The notes beneath the pieces are model-generated. The model saw only the letters and a program-made list of their open reading frames with translations. It ran no database searches and was not told where the DNA came from. Positions 25,401 through 33,434 of a DNA stretch of 41,640 nucleotides are shown here, piece by piece. The DNA is from Vulcanimicrobiota bacterium. Lineage in GTDB: Bacteria > Vulcanimicrobiota > Vulcanimicrobiia > Vulcanimicrobiales > Vulcanimicrobiaceae. How positions within the stretch are numbered: position 1 is the stretch's first letter; each line of letters starts with the position of its first letter. Position numbers and translations under genes: made by a program. Where the stretch lies: positions 1 through 41,640 of the forward strand of contig DAHUZB010000001.1 in NCBI GenBank assembly GCA_027306785.1, read 5' to 3'.

Positions 25401-26717
25401 ATGGAGACGCCGGTGTTTTCGGCCTCGCCGTACCTGGAGTCGCTGCGTCGTGCCGACCTCGTGCGCCAGTACGGCAAGGTGCGTCAGGTCATCGGCGTGG
25501 TGATCGAGAGCCTCGGTCCCAACATGGCGATCGGCGAGACGTGCGAGATCAGCTACAAGCGCACCGTCGAACCCGTGCTCGCCGAAGTGGTCGGGTTCCG
25601 CGACAGTAAGGTGCTCATCATGCCGCTCGGTGAGCTGATGGGCATCGGGGCGGGCAGCGATGTGGTCGCGCACAACGCCCCGCTGCAGATCGGGGTGACC
25701 GATCATCTGCTCGGACGCGTGCTGAGCGGCCTCGGGCGTCCCATCGACGGCAAGGGCACGATCGTCGCCGACACGCGCGCGATCGTCACCGCCGCGCCGC
25801 CGCCGCCGCTCTCGCGCAAGCGCGTCGTCGAGCCGCTCGCGCTCGGGATCCGCGCGATCGACGGCATGCTCACCTGCGGTAAGGGCCAGCGCGTGGGTGT
25901 TTTTGCTGGCTCCGGTGTCGGTAAATCGACGATCCTCGGGATGATCGCGCGCAACACCGCCGCCGACGTGAACGTCATCGCGCTCGTCGGTGAGCGCGGC
26001 AAAGAGGTTCGCGATTTCATCGAGCGTGATCTGGGCGAAGAAGGGCTTCGGCGCAGCGTCGTCATCGTCTCGACGAGCGATCAACCCGCGCTCGTGCGCA
26101 TCAAGGCGGCGTTCGTGGCGATGACGATCGCGGAGTACTTCCGCGATCAAGGGCTCGACGTGATGTTCATGATGGATTCGGTGACGCGCTTTGCGATGGC
26201 GCAACGCGAGGTTGGGCTCGCGATCGGCGAGCCGACCACGACGCGCGGCTATACGCCCTCGGTCTTCGCGCTGCTGCCGAAACTGCTCGAACGCGCCGGT
26301 ACCTCCGAACGCGGCACCATCACCGGCCTCTTCTCGGTGCTCGTCGACGGCGATGACATGAACGAACCGGTCGCCGACGCGGTGCGCTCGATTCTGGACG
26401 GCCACATCGTGCTTTCGCGCCGTCTCGCGGCGGCCAATCACTATCCGGCGATCGACGTGCTGCAGAGCGTCAGCCGCGTGATGCCCGACGTCTCCGATGC
26501 CAATCACTACTCCGCGGCCTCGGCGATTCGCGATCTGCTCGCGACCTACCGCGAGGCCGAGGACCTGATCAATATCGGCGCCTACGTGCAAGGCAGTAAT
26601 CCGCGCGTCGATCTCGCGGTCTCCAAGATCGAGGCGATCCGTCACTTCCTGCGTCAAGGTATCTACGAAACGACCTCGTATGAGCAGACCCTCGCGCAGT
26701 TGATGAGCGTCGCATGA
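25401..26717 (+). CDS. fliI: Flagellum-specific export ATPase FliI
   Basis: The 438-residue ATPase of the F1-beta-like type III export family has Walker A GVFAGSGVGKST (166-177), the catalytic GERGKEVRDFIE (198-209) and Walker B DVMFMMDSVTRFA (253-265), followed by GEPTTTRGY. It energises export together with the proton gradient. The ATG directly follows the fliH stop with no strong ribosome site, so synthesis is likely coupled. Its stop overlaps the fliJ ATG (ATGA). Confidence 0.97.
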   Translation: METPVFSASPYLESLRRADLVRQYGKVRQVIGVVIESLGPNMAIGETCEISYKRTVEPVLAEVVGFRDSKVLIMPLGELMGIGAGSDVVAHNAPLQIGVTDHLLGRVLSGLGRPIDGKGTIVADTRAIVTAAPPPPLSRKRVVEPLALGIRAIDGMLTCGKGQRVGVFAGSGVGKSTILGMIARNTAADVNVIALVGERGKEVRDFIERDLGEEGLRRSVVIVSTSDQPALVRIKAAFVAMTIAEYFRDQGLDVMFMMDSVTRFAMAQREVGLAIGEPTTTRGYTPSVFALLPKLLERAGTSERGTITGLFSVLVDGDDMNEPVADAVRSILDGHIVLSRRLAAANHYPAIDVLQSVSRVMPDVSDANHYSAASAIRDLLATYREAEDLINIGAYVQGSNPRVDLAVSKIEAIRHFLRQGIYETTSYEQTLAQLMSVA

Positions 26718-27169
26718 AGCGGTTCGCCTTCACCCTGCAGCCGGTACTCGATCAGCGTAAGCGCATCGAGGAGGAGAAGCAGCAGATCACCGCCGCGCGT
26801 CAGCGCGATCTCGATGCCGCCGAAAGCGAGCTGCGCCGCTTGAACGCGGAGTTCAAACACTGCTCCGATCTGCTGCGCGAGCAGCATCGCGCGCTCGACG
26901 CCGAATCGCTGCGCCGCCACTACGCGCACATCCAGTTTCTGGATCGCTGCATCGTCGCCCAGATACAAGTGGTCGCCGAACGCCGCGTGGCGCTCGATCG
27001 CGCGCGCGCCGAACTGCTCGCGGCGAGCAAAGAGCGCAAGGCGGTCGATACCCTCAAAGAACGCCGCTACGAGGCGCACGTCGCCGAGGAACGGCGCATC
27101 GAGCAGAACGAACTCGACGACGGCAACGCGCGCCGCTATGGCCGCTCCGCTGCAGGAGGTTTACCGTGA
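26714..27169 (+). CDS. fliJ: Flagellar export chaperone/stalk protein FliJ
   Basis: The 151-residue, highly charged and almost wholly helical protein (FTLQPVLDQRKRIEEEKQQ at the start, then long Arg/Glu/Ala coiled coil) fits FliJ, the central stalk of the FliI hexamer that also recycles chaperones. Sequence conservation in this family is low, so the call rests on size, coiled coil and position after fliI. It overlaps fliI by four bases and the next gene by four. Confidence 0.88.
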   Translation: MKRFAFTLQPVLDQRKRIEEEKQQITAARQRDLDAAESELRRLNAEFKHCSDLLREQHRALDAESLRRHYAHIQFLDRCIVAQIQVVAERRVALDRARAELLAASKERKAVDTLKERRYEAHVAEERRIEQNELDDGNARRYGRSAAGGLP

Positions 27170-27834
27170 TCGTTACGCGCCGGCGGCGCAAGCCGTTTCC
27201 GTGGAAGCGATTGATTCTTCCCGTGATTGCGATCGCACTCGTCATCACGGCGCTGTCGTGGGCGCCGTCGCGGGACGCGATCACGAACGGCCCGCTCGCA
27301 CCGGCGTGGAAGGCGAGTTCGTCCGGTTTCGACCGCGTCGCCGCGCCCTTCCACTTCGCCGCTCAGAATCAACTGCTCACGCAGCGCAATCAGCAGATCG
27401 CATCGCTGCAGCAGCAGCTCGCCGATCTCAAAGCGCAGGACGCCGCTAAAGCCAAGAAGATCGCAAGCCTCGATACGCAGATCGGGCAGCTTCAGGCTCG
27501 GAGCACGACGCGCGGCGCCGCTCCCGCGGCAAGCTCCTCGCCCGCGCCCGTCTCCGGCGCGACGGCGAATCCGTTCGGCGCCGCGAGCGCATCGACCGGC
27601 TCGAGCGCGAACGATCTCGCAAGCGGCGCGACGCCGGACATGCGGCGCACCGCGGCCTATTGGGCGAATATGGAGCCGGAGAACGCGGCCAAGCTCGTGC
27701 AGAAATTGCCCGTTCCGTACGTGGCGCGGGTGCTTGCCTTGATGTCGCCCGATGCGGTCGGAGCCATTCTCGACGCCTTGCCGGCATCGGTCGCCGCGCA
27801 ACTCACGCAGGAACATCCCGAACTCAAGCGGTAA
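27166..27834 (+). CDS. MotE/YlxF-like membrane-anchored protein with MgtE-N-like domain
   Basis: The 222-residue protein has a basic N-terminus and one membrane helix (about 15-32, RLILPVIAIALVITALSW), a Gln-rich coiled coil (about 70-110), a Ser/Ala/Pro linker, and a C-terminal domain (WANMEPENAAKLVQKLP, then VLALMSPDAVGAILDALP) of the MgtE-N/FliG-like helical repeat type. This is the plan of MotE of rhizobia and YlxF of Bacillus, which lie between fliJ and fliK as here. It may help motor or export assembly. GTG start with AGGAGGT 5 nt upstream, overlapping the fliJ stop. Confidence 0.82.
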   Translation: MIVTRRRRKPFPWKRLILPVIAIALVITALSWAPSRDAITNGPLAPAWKASSSGFDRVAAPFHFAAQNQLLTQRNQQIASLQQQLADLKAQDAAKAKKIASLDTQIGQLQARSTTRGAAPAASSSPAPVSGATANPFGAASASTGSSANDLASGATPDMRRTAAYWANMEPENAAKLVQKLPVPYVARVLALMSPDAVGAILDALPASVAAQLTQEHPELKR

Positions 27835-27846
27835 TCGCGCCGCCAT

Positions 27847-29175
27847 TTGATCGTCCGTACGCGTTCCGTTCCCGCCGACGTGCTCACGCCGATCGGCGCA
27901 TATCTCGCGCTCGCCGAAGCGGGTGCCTCGTGTCTGCTCGAAAGCGTCGAGCACGGCGGAAAGCTCTCGCGCTACTCCTTCGTCGGTCTCGACTATCGCG
28001 CGACCGAAGTCTTCGATCCGACGCCCGACTTGCTCGAACGCATTCGCGCATGCGTCGATGCGCATCGCCCGGCACGCGACGAAAGCGGTTTGGGCGGCGC
28101 GCTCGTCGTCTTTTCCTACGACGCGGCGCGTCCGTTCGCGCAGCTCGGTGCGCGCGCTGCCGACGCTCCGCAGAGTCCGGGGGCATACGTGGCGATTCCC
28201 GGGACGTGGCTCGTGTTCGATCATCTGACCCATACGCTCGTGCTGTGGGGCTGCGGTGAGGATGCGCGCGAGATCGACGCACGGTTGGAGCGTTATCTGA
28301 CCCGTCTGCTCGCGCAAGCGCCGCGCTTGGCCGCGCCGGTTGCGGCGCGCGGGCCGATCAGCGCATCGATGGATCGCGAGGCGTATCTCGAACGCGTCGC
28401 GCGCGTGAAGCGGCACATCTACGACGGCGATTGCTATCAACTGCAGCTCGGCATTCGCTTCTCCGCCGAACTCGACGGCACGCCGTTCGATCTCTACCGC
28501 GCGCTGCGCCGTCGTAATCCCTCGCCCTACATGTTCTACGTCGACACGCCGTTCGGGCAACTGCTCGGCGCCTCGCCGGAATTTTTGGTGCGGCTCGAGG
28601 GGCGTCGCGCGCGCATTCGCCCGCTCGCGGGAACGCGTTCGCGCGGTGCGACGCCGGAGGAAGATCTCGCGAACGAGCGCGAGTTGCTCGCGAACGAGAA
28701 AGAACGCGCGGAGCATGTGATGTTGGTCGATCTCGGTCGCAACGATCTCGGGATGGTCTGCGATCACGGCAGCGTGGAAGTAGACGAATTGCTGCGCATC
28801 GAGCGGTACAGCCATGTGATGCACATCGTCTCCGATGTCGTCGGACGTCTGCGCGACGGCTGCGACGGGTTGGATCTCTTCCGTGCCGGTTTTCCCGCCG
28901 GAACCGTAACGGGCACGCCGAAGGTGCGCGCGATGCAGATCATCGACGAACTCGAACCGGTGACGCGCGGTTTTTATGCGGGCAGCATCGGGCGCTTCGC
29001 CTACGACGGCGATTTCGACTCGTGCATCACGTTGCGCAGCATGCACGTGCAGGATGGCCGCGCGTATTGGCAGGCGTCGGCGGGGATCGTGGCCGACAGC
29101 GAGCCCGAGGCGGAGTATGCCGAGGTGCTGCACAAAACGCGCATCGCGCGTGAGGTGCTGGGGGTGAACCGATGA
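27847..29175 (+). CDS. trpE: Anthranilate synthase component I
   Basis: The 442-residue enzyme makes anthranilate from chorismate. The N-terminal LLES (30-33) with SRYSFVG is the tryptophan feedback site found in TrpE but not in most PabB. The catalytic part shows IRPLAGTRSRG, LLANEKERAEHVMLVDLGRNDLG, ERYSHVMHIVSDV and FPAGTVTGTPKVRAM. The start is TTG 27847; an in-frame stop lies 15 nt upstream and the next GTG would cut conserved sequence. It sits 12 nt after the MotE/YlxF-like gene with no terminator between, so it is read by the flagellar transcript unless an unseen promoter acts. Confidence 0.93.
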   Translation: MIVRTRSVPADVLTPIGAYLALAEAGASCLLESVEHGGKLSRYSFVGLDYRATEVFDPTPDLLERIRACVDAHRPARDESGLGGALVVFSYDAARPFAQLGARAADAPQSPGAYVAIPGTWLVFDHLTHTLVLWGCGEDAREIDARLERYLTRLLAQAPRLAAPVAARGPISASMDREAYLERVARVKRHIYDGDCYQLQLGIRFSAELDGTPFDLYRALRRRNPSPYMFYVDTPFGQLLGASPEFLVRLEGRRARIRPLAGTRSRGATPEEDLANERELLANEKERAEHVMLVDLGRNDLGMVCDHGSVEVDELLRIERYSHVMHIVSDVVGRLRDGCDGLDLFRAGFPAGTVTGTPKVRAMQIIDELEPVTRGFYAGSIGRFAYDGDFDSCITLRSMHVQDGRAYWQASAGIVADSEPEAEYAEVLHKTRIAREVLGVNR

Positions 29176-29750
29176 GCGTGCTCTTCGTCGACAACTACGA
29201 CAGCTTCACGTACAACGTCGTGCACCTGCTCGCATCGCAGGGCGCGACGCCCGACGTGCGCTTGAACGACGACGAAGCGCTGCTCCCCGATCTGCTCGGC
29301 GCGTACGGTGCGCTCGTCATCGGTCCGGGGCCGGGCAATCCGTCGCAGCAGCCGCGGATGCTTGCGTTACTGCGCGCGGCGATCGATCGCGGGATGCCGG
29401 TGCTCGGGGTCTGCCTCGGCCAGCAGGCGATCGGCGAGGTGATGGGCGCAAAGGTCACGCACGCGCCGTCGCTCATGCACGGCAAGACGAGCGCGATCGA
29501 ACACGACGGCTCGGGACTCTTCGCGGGCATTCCGACGCCGTTTACGGCGACGCGCTACCATTCGCTCTGTCTCGATCCGCAGAGCATTCCGAGCGAGCTG
29601 CGCGTCAACGCGCGTAGCGACGACGGCGTCGTGCAAGGCATCGCGCATCGCTCGCGGCCCGTGCACGCGGTGCAATTCCACCCGGAGTCGGTGTTGAGCG
29701 AGCACGGGGGACGCATCGCCGCGAACTTTCTCGCCTTGATTCGCGGTTGA
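29172..29750 (+). CDS. trpG: Anthranilate synthase component II (glutamine amidotransferase)
   Basis: The 192-residue class I amidotransferase supplies ammonia to TrpE. The catalytic triad is Cys81 (GVCLGQQ), His170 and Glu172 (QFHPES). VDNYDSFTYN opens the protein. It overlaps the trpE stop by four bases, consistent with a 1:1 complex. In some bacteria one such subunit also serves PabB for folate; no pabB is visible here. Its TGA stop lies within the TTGACA -35 element of the following promoter. Confidence 0.94.
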   Translation: MSVLFVDNYDSFTYNVVHLLASQGATPDVRLNDDEALLPDLLGAYGALVIGPGPGNPSQQPRMLALLRAAIDRGMPVLGVCLGQQAIGEVMGAKVTHAPSLMHGKTSAIEHDGSGLFAGIPTPFTATRYHSLCLDPQSIPSELRVNARSDDGVVQGIAHRSRPVHAVQFHPESVLSEHGGRIAANFLALIRG

Positions 29751-29775
29751 CAGCCATGCCGCGCCGTGGTACCTT
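29747..29775 (+). promoter_or_regulatory. Promoter for the trp leader and aroF
   Basis: A perfect TTGACA (29747-29752) is followed after exactly 17 nt by TACCTT (29770-29775), with TGG just before it as in extended -10 elements. The expected start point is near 29782, only a few bases before the leader ATG at 29786. The -35 overlaps the trpG stop codon. Confidence 0.5.
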
Positions 29776-29785
29776 CGTGCCCAAC

Positions 29786-29875
29786 ATGACGACGTTCACG
29801 TTTTCGTGGTGGTGGCGTCCCCTCTCCGCACATCGTGCCGGTGAGTCGAACGCGCCATGGTCGTCGTCGCGATAA
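29786..29875 (+). CDS. trpL: Tryptophan leader peptide (attenuator control peptide)
   Basis: The 29-codon frame starts MTTFTFSWWWRP and ends APWSSSR. Trp codons 8-10 are consecutive (29807-29815) and a fourth is codon 25. An in-frame ATG at 29756 would give 39 codons. Three Trp codons in tandem, followed by a stem-loop region and an intrinsic terminator, is the standard layout of ribosome-mediated trp attenuation: lack of charged tRNA-Trp stalls the ribosome and prevents termination. The Trp-codon segment can pair with CGCCA at 29853-29857. Confidence 0.82.
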   Translation: MTTFTFSWWWRPLSAHRAGESNAPWSSSR

Positions 29876-29888
29876 CGAACCTCGCGAC
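29866..29888 (+). promoter_or_regulatory. Middle hairpin of the trp attenuator
   Basis: GTCGCG (29866-29871) and CGCGAC (29883-29888) pair perfectly with an 11-nt loop that contains the leader stop codon. It could be a pause hairpin or part of the antiterminator. I could not find by eye a strong pairing that captures the 5' arm of the terminator, so the exact antiterminator is unresolved. Confidence 0.45.
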
Positions 29889-29900
29889 AACCTAACTGAC

Positions 29901-29941
29901 CGAAGGCCGTCCGGATAACCGGGCGGCCTTCGTCGTTTTTT
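29901..29941 (+). terminator. Attenuator terminator upstream of aroF
   Basis: CGAAGGCCGTCCGG (29901-29914) and its partner (29919-29932) form a 14-bp stem with one G-U pair and loop ATAA. After TCG comes a run of six T (29936-29941). It lies 26 nt after the leader stop and 42 nt before the aroF ATG, the expected place for an attenuator. Confidence 0.88.
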
Positions 29942-29983
29942 ATGACCACCATTCAGTGCCCATCGGGAGTTTGAAGAGCAGCT

Positions 29984-30799
29984 ATGTACGAACGAGCGCG
30001 ACGCACCGCGGATGCCACCACGACCGTGAAGGTCGGCGACGTCACGATCGGCGACGGCTTCGTCGTGATCGCGGGGCCGTGCGCGATCGAGGATGAGATG
30101 CAGATCGAGAGCGCCGCGCGCGGGGTCGCCCAGCACGGGGCGCAGCTGCTGCGCGGGGGGGCCTACAAGCCACGCACCTCGCCCTACTCGTTCCAGGGAC
30201 TCGGCGACCGCGGCGTCGAGCTGATCGCGGCGGCTTCGCGCCGCAGCGGTCTCCCCGCCGTCGTCGAGGCGCTCGCCGTGGAGCAGCTGCCGGTCCTGGC
30301 CGAGCGCGTCGGGATGATCCAGATCGGAGCGCGCAACATGCAGAACTTCGCGCTGATCCAGGCGGCCGCGCGTACCGGACTGCCCCTGTTGCTCAAGCGC
30401 GGACCGGCGGCGACGCTCGACGAGGTGCTTTACGCCGCCGAATACGCGCTGCTCGAAGAGAACCCGAACGTGGTGCTCTGCGAGCGCGGCATCCGCGGCT
30501 TCGATCCGCACACCCGCAACCTGTTCGACCTGGCGGGCGCCCTGCGGCTCAAGGAGCTCACCCATCTGCCGGTCATCGTCGACCCGTCGCATGCAACCGG
30601 CCGCCGCAGCCTGATCGCGCCGCTGGTCGCCGCCGCCGCCGCCTGCGGCCTGGACGGCGCAATGGTGGAAGTGCACCCCGAGCCCGCCCGTGCCCGTTCG
30701 GACGCCGAGCAAGCGCTCGATCTCGATGCCTTCGCCGAACTGATGGAGCGCCTGGCCGCCGTGGCTCCGCCTAAGATCGTGTCCGCAGCCTGCCGATGA
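29984..30799 (+). CDS. aroF: DAHP synthase (3-deoxy-7-phosphoheptulonate synthase), AroF/KDPS-like type
   Basis: The 271-residue enzyme condenses PEP and erythrose-4-phosphate, the first step of aromatic synthesis. Motifs are FVVIAGPCAIED, LLRGGAYKPRTSPYSFQG, IGARNMQNF, LLKRG, CERGIRGFD, VIVDPSHATG and MVEVHPEP. It belongs to the Bacillus/Thermotoga-type short class and lacks both a chorismate mutase fusion and the N-terminal ferredoxin-like regulatory domain, so it may not be feedback-inhibited; control by the trp attenuator would make up for that. It follows trpEG and precedes fliK. Confidence 0.95.
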   Translation: MYERARRTADATTTVKVGDVTIGDGFVVIAGPCAIEDEMQIESAARGVAQHGAQLLRGGAYKPRTSPYSFQGLGDRGVELIAAASRRSGLPAVVEALAVEQLPVLAERVGMIQIGARNMQNFALIQAAARTGLPLLLKRGPAATLDEVLYAAEYALLEENPNVVLCERGIRGFDPHTRNLFDLAGALRLKELTHLPVIVDPSHATGRRSLIAPLVAAAAACGLDGAMVEVHPEPARARSDAEQALDLDAFAELMERLAAVAPPKIVSAACR

Positions 30800-30912
30800 G
30801 CCTAGTAGGAGCCTCCGGCAAAAGCCGCAGGTTCCGTTGCCCGCTGCTCGCCGACGTCGCTAGTCCGTCGTCCGGGCACGTGCACGATTCAGCATACGAA
30901 AGGAGGTGAAAT
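30800..30912 (+). promoter_or_regulatory. aroF-fliK intergenic region with hairpins and a full Shine-Dalgarno
   Basis: An imperfect hairpin (30812-30819 with 30824-30831, loop AAAA) lies 13 nt after aroF, without a T-run. Farther on TGCCCG and CGGGCA can pair at long range. The fliK ATG is preceded by AAGGAGGTGA (30900-30909), a near-complete match to the 16S rRNA 3' end. I could not find a convincing promoter here, so fliK onward may rely on read-through. Confidence 0.4.
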
Positions 30913-32487
30913 ATGAACGTAACGACCCTTCATACGGGCGTCCTCGCCGGTGCGAAAGCACCGCACGGATCGCTGTTCAAGGGGAACTCCGCACCGGCGG
31001 GTTCGACGGATTGGTTCGCCCTCGCGGGCATCGACTTCTCCGCGCTCTTCGCCGCGCAGGTCGCTCCGCAAGCCGCGGGCGCACCCGCACCGCTCACCGA
31101 CGCTTCGTCCGCGACGGTGAAGGATCCGCAGCAGCTCCTCACACGGCTCATCCAACGAGGAACGCCGCTCTCGACGATCGGTACGTCGATCGCTCAACGC
31201 GTCGGCGATTCGGTCAAGAAGCTTCTTGCCGGAAAACTTCCGCAGAACGATCTCGATCGTCTGAGTTCGAAGCTGGCGCACGCGGTATCGAATGCGCTGG
31301 CTCCACCCGGTACTGCACCACCGGGAACCGCCGCGCAACAAGCGGCAGCCCTCGCGCAGCGACTGACCGATCTGGTCAACGCACTCGCGAGGGACGGTGG
31401 AAACGGTGCAGGGCAGCAGAACGAGATCTCGGGTACGCTCTTGGACGCCATCACGGCGAAAGAACCCCCGGCCCAGCAGAAGACGATCGGAACGCCGAGC
31501 ACGACGCTCGACGTTGCGAAGCTTGTGCGCTCGCTGCTGGCCGCGGCCGTCCCGTCGCTGCAGACGCAGTCGACGCAGGCGCCGCCATCACCGGCACGAC
31601 CCTCCTCGAACGCATCGCAACCCCGCATCTCGGCGGAATCGGCCGCGCCCGCGATCACGATCGCGAACGCTCCCGATCTGCTCGCGCGCATGCTCGTGCG
31701 CGCGGCGGGCGCGGATCGCAACGTCAACGCGCACGCCTCGGCGTCGCTTGCCGCGGCTCCGGCAATCCCCGCAAGCGACCGCGGTGCTCCGGCGCCGTCG
31801 CTCGTTGCCGCGCGTTTGGCGGCTTCGTTGACGAGCATCGTCGCGAACGCATCCGGCGCGGACGCGGGCGGAAACGGCGGTTCGAGCGGCGGCGCATTCG
31901 CGCACGACCGCAACGAACCGAGCTTCGCGCCTTCGTCTCAGACGGCGCGCACCGACGCGACCCCCGCAACGTTCGCGGCGGCGATGCCGACCGCGCATCT
32001 GCAAACCCTCGTGCAGCAGCTGCACGAGACGCAGAGCGCACAGGCGCGCACCGATGCGAACGCGGTGATCGCGCAGCTCGTCAAGGGCATGGTGATGCGT
32101 ACGAACGCGCAGGGGAATTCGGAGATCCGGCTTCGGCTGCAACCCGAAAACCTCGGCGACGTCACGATGAAAATCACCGTGCAGGGATCGCAGATCAGCG
32201 CCAACGTCGTCGCCCAAAACGCCGACGTCAAATCGGCGCTGATGAATAACCAACACCATCTCGCGCGCGCGCTGGCCGAATCGGGCTTGACGCTCGCGGG
32301 ATTCTCGGTCGATGTCTCGGGCGGCGATGCCGGCCGGGATCAGAGTCGAGAACGAACCGGGGGCTTCGGTCGCCGTTACGTCGTGCACGAACTGCACGGC
32401 GCGACGGAGAGCGCGCAACCCGACCTCGCGGCAGGACCGCCGCTCGTGAGCGGCTCCGGCCTCGAATTATTCAATTACCTCGCTTAA
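30913..32487 (+). CDS. fliK: Flagellar hook-length control protein FliK
   Basis: The 524-residue protein has an Ala/Pro/Ser-rich, weakly conserved N-terminal ruler part and a conserved C-terminal switch domain (about 395-470: IRLRLQPENLGDVTMKI, then ISANVVAQNADVKSALMNN and LARALAESGLTLAGFSVDV). It measures the hook and switches export specificity at FlhB. The gene order fliK-flgD-flgE fits. It has an unusually strong ribosome site, suggesting that translation starts independently after the aromatic genes. Confidence 0.93.
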   Translation: MNVTTLHTGVLAGAKAPHGSLFKGNSAPAGSTDWFALAGIDFSALFAAQVAPQAAGAPAPLTDASSATVKDPQQLLTRLIQRGTPLSTIGTSIAQRVGDSVKKLLAGKLPQNDLDRLSSKLAHAVSNALAPPGTAPPGTAAQQAAALAQRLTDLVNALARDGGNGAGQQNEISGTLLDAITAKEPPAQQKTIGTPSTTLDVAKLVRSLLAAAVPSLQTQSTQAPPSPARPSSNASQPRISAESAAPAITIANAPDLLARMLVRAAGADRNVNAHASASLAAAPAIPASDRGAPAPSLVAARLAASLTSIVANASGADAGGNGGSSGGAFAHDRNEPSFAPSSQTARTDATPATFAAAMPTAHLQTLVQQLHETQSAQARTDANAVIAQLVKGMVMRTNAQGNSEIRLRLQPENLGDVTMKITVQGSQISANVVAQNADVKSALMNNQHHLARALAESGLTLAGFSVDVSGGDAGRDQSRERTGGFGRRYVVHELHGATESAQPDLAAGPPLVSGSGLELFNYLA

Positions 32488-32499
32488 GGAGAACAACGT

Positions 32500-32991
32500 A
32501 TGCCTTCGGCATTCGTGGCGGGCACGACGGCGCAGCCGATCGACTCGCTCATCAACGTCAATCAACCGAGCTCGAACGCGAACGCGAACAACACGAGCCT
32601 CGGTCCGAATGCGTTTCTCCAATTGTTGACCACCGAACTGCAGAACCAGGATCCCACGCAGCCGCAAGACCCGACGCAGTCGGTCACGCAGCTCGCTCAG
32701 ATGTCGGCGCTGCAGTATCAGCAACAGCTCACCTCCGCGTTCCAAGGTTTCCAGAGTAACTTCGGCGTGATGCAGGCCGCATCGTTGATCGGCAAGCACG
32801 CGACGGTGAATACCGGCGCCACGGACGCGAGCGGGAACGCATCCACCGTTACCGGATCGATCGCGACGATCAGCGTGCAGAACGGGCAGCCGTACTTCAC
32901 GATGACCGATTCGTCCGGAAAGGCGATCACCGACAACAACGGCAACCCGCTGCTGTTCTCGACGTCGCAGATCGTGGGAATCGCGAACTAG
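32500..32991 (+). CDS. flgD: Flagellar hook-capping protein FlgD
   Basis: The 163-residue scaffold caps the growing hook. The conserved N-terminal part shows LGPNAFLQLLTTELQNQDP, and then SVTQLAQMSALQYQQQL. The C-terminal part is short (VTGSIATISVQNGQPYFTM, ending SQIVGIAN) and lacks the larger domain of E. coli FlgD, as in Firmicutes. AAGGAG lies 9 nt before the ATG. Confidence 0.93.
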   Translation: MPSAFVAGTTAQPIDSLINVNQPSSNANANNTSLGPNAFLQLLTTELQNQDPTQPQDPTQSVTQLAQMSALQYQQQLTSAFQGFQSNFGVMQAASLIGKHATVNTGATDASGNASTVTGSIATISVQNGQPYFTMTDSSGKAITDNNGNPLLFSTSQIVGIAN

Positions 32992-32998
32992 AGCGCGC

Positions 32999-33412
32999 AT
33001 GGACAACAACGAGATCAACCGCGTTCAACGCCCGGGGATACTCCCGGGGCCGGCACCGCGCCCGGTCGGAAAACCGGTCGAGATTCCGCCGTCGTCGGGG
33101 CAGAGCTTCCGCTCGGTCCTCGAACGCGCGACGGCGCAGCCTACGACCACCTCGAGCGAACCGCTGCGCTTCTCGGCGCACGCGATGCAGCGCTTGGAAT
33201 CGCGCAACATCAGCCTCACGTCCGACGACGTGCAGAAGATGAACGCGATGGCCGATAAAGCCGCGGCGAAGGGAGCGAAAAACTCGCTCTTCATCGTGCG
33301 CGACACGGCGATGGTCGTCAGTATCAAAAACCGCACCGTCATCACCGCGGTCGACTCCGAGTCGATGAAGGAGAACGTTTTCACCAACATCGATTCGGCG
33401 GCGATCATTTAG
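32999..33412 (+). CDS. Flagellar operon protein (TIGR02530-type)
   Basis: The 137-residue soluble protein has a Pro-rich N-terminus and a conserved C-terminal part (FSAHAMQRLESRNISL, then MADKAAAKGAKNSLF and VSIKNRTVITAVD, ending ENVFTNIDSAAII). This is the small family that lies between flgD and flgE in Bacillus-type flagellar operons and is usually annotated as a flagellar operon protein. Its role is not established here; hook assembly is likely from position. Confidence 0.85.
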   Translation: MDNNEINRVQRPGILPGPAPRPVGKPVEIPPSSGQSFRSVLERATAQPTTTSSEPLRFSAHAMQRLESRNISLTSDDVQKMNAMADKAAAKGAKNSLFIVRDTAMVVSIKNRTVITAVDSESMKENVFTNIDSAAII

Positions 33413-33434
33413 GAACACTCTCATTTACACCAAC

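Noticed and set aside
23388-26657. Very long open frame (1089 codons) on the minus strand across fliG, fliH and fliI
   Set aside because: It is antisense to three well-recognised flagellar genes. Its composition (Arg/His/Asp/Leu-rich, no motif) is what GC-rich third positions produce in the opposite frame.
30811-30890. Cyclic-di-GMP (GEMM) riboswitch before fliK
   Set aside because: CCGGCAAAAGCCGCAGG recalls part of the motif, but the second conserved half and the tetraloop/receptor layout could not be found. A covariance-model search would decide.
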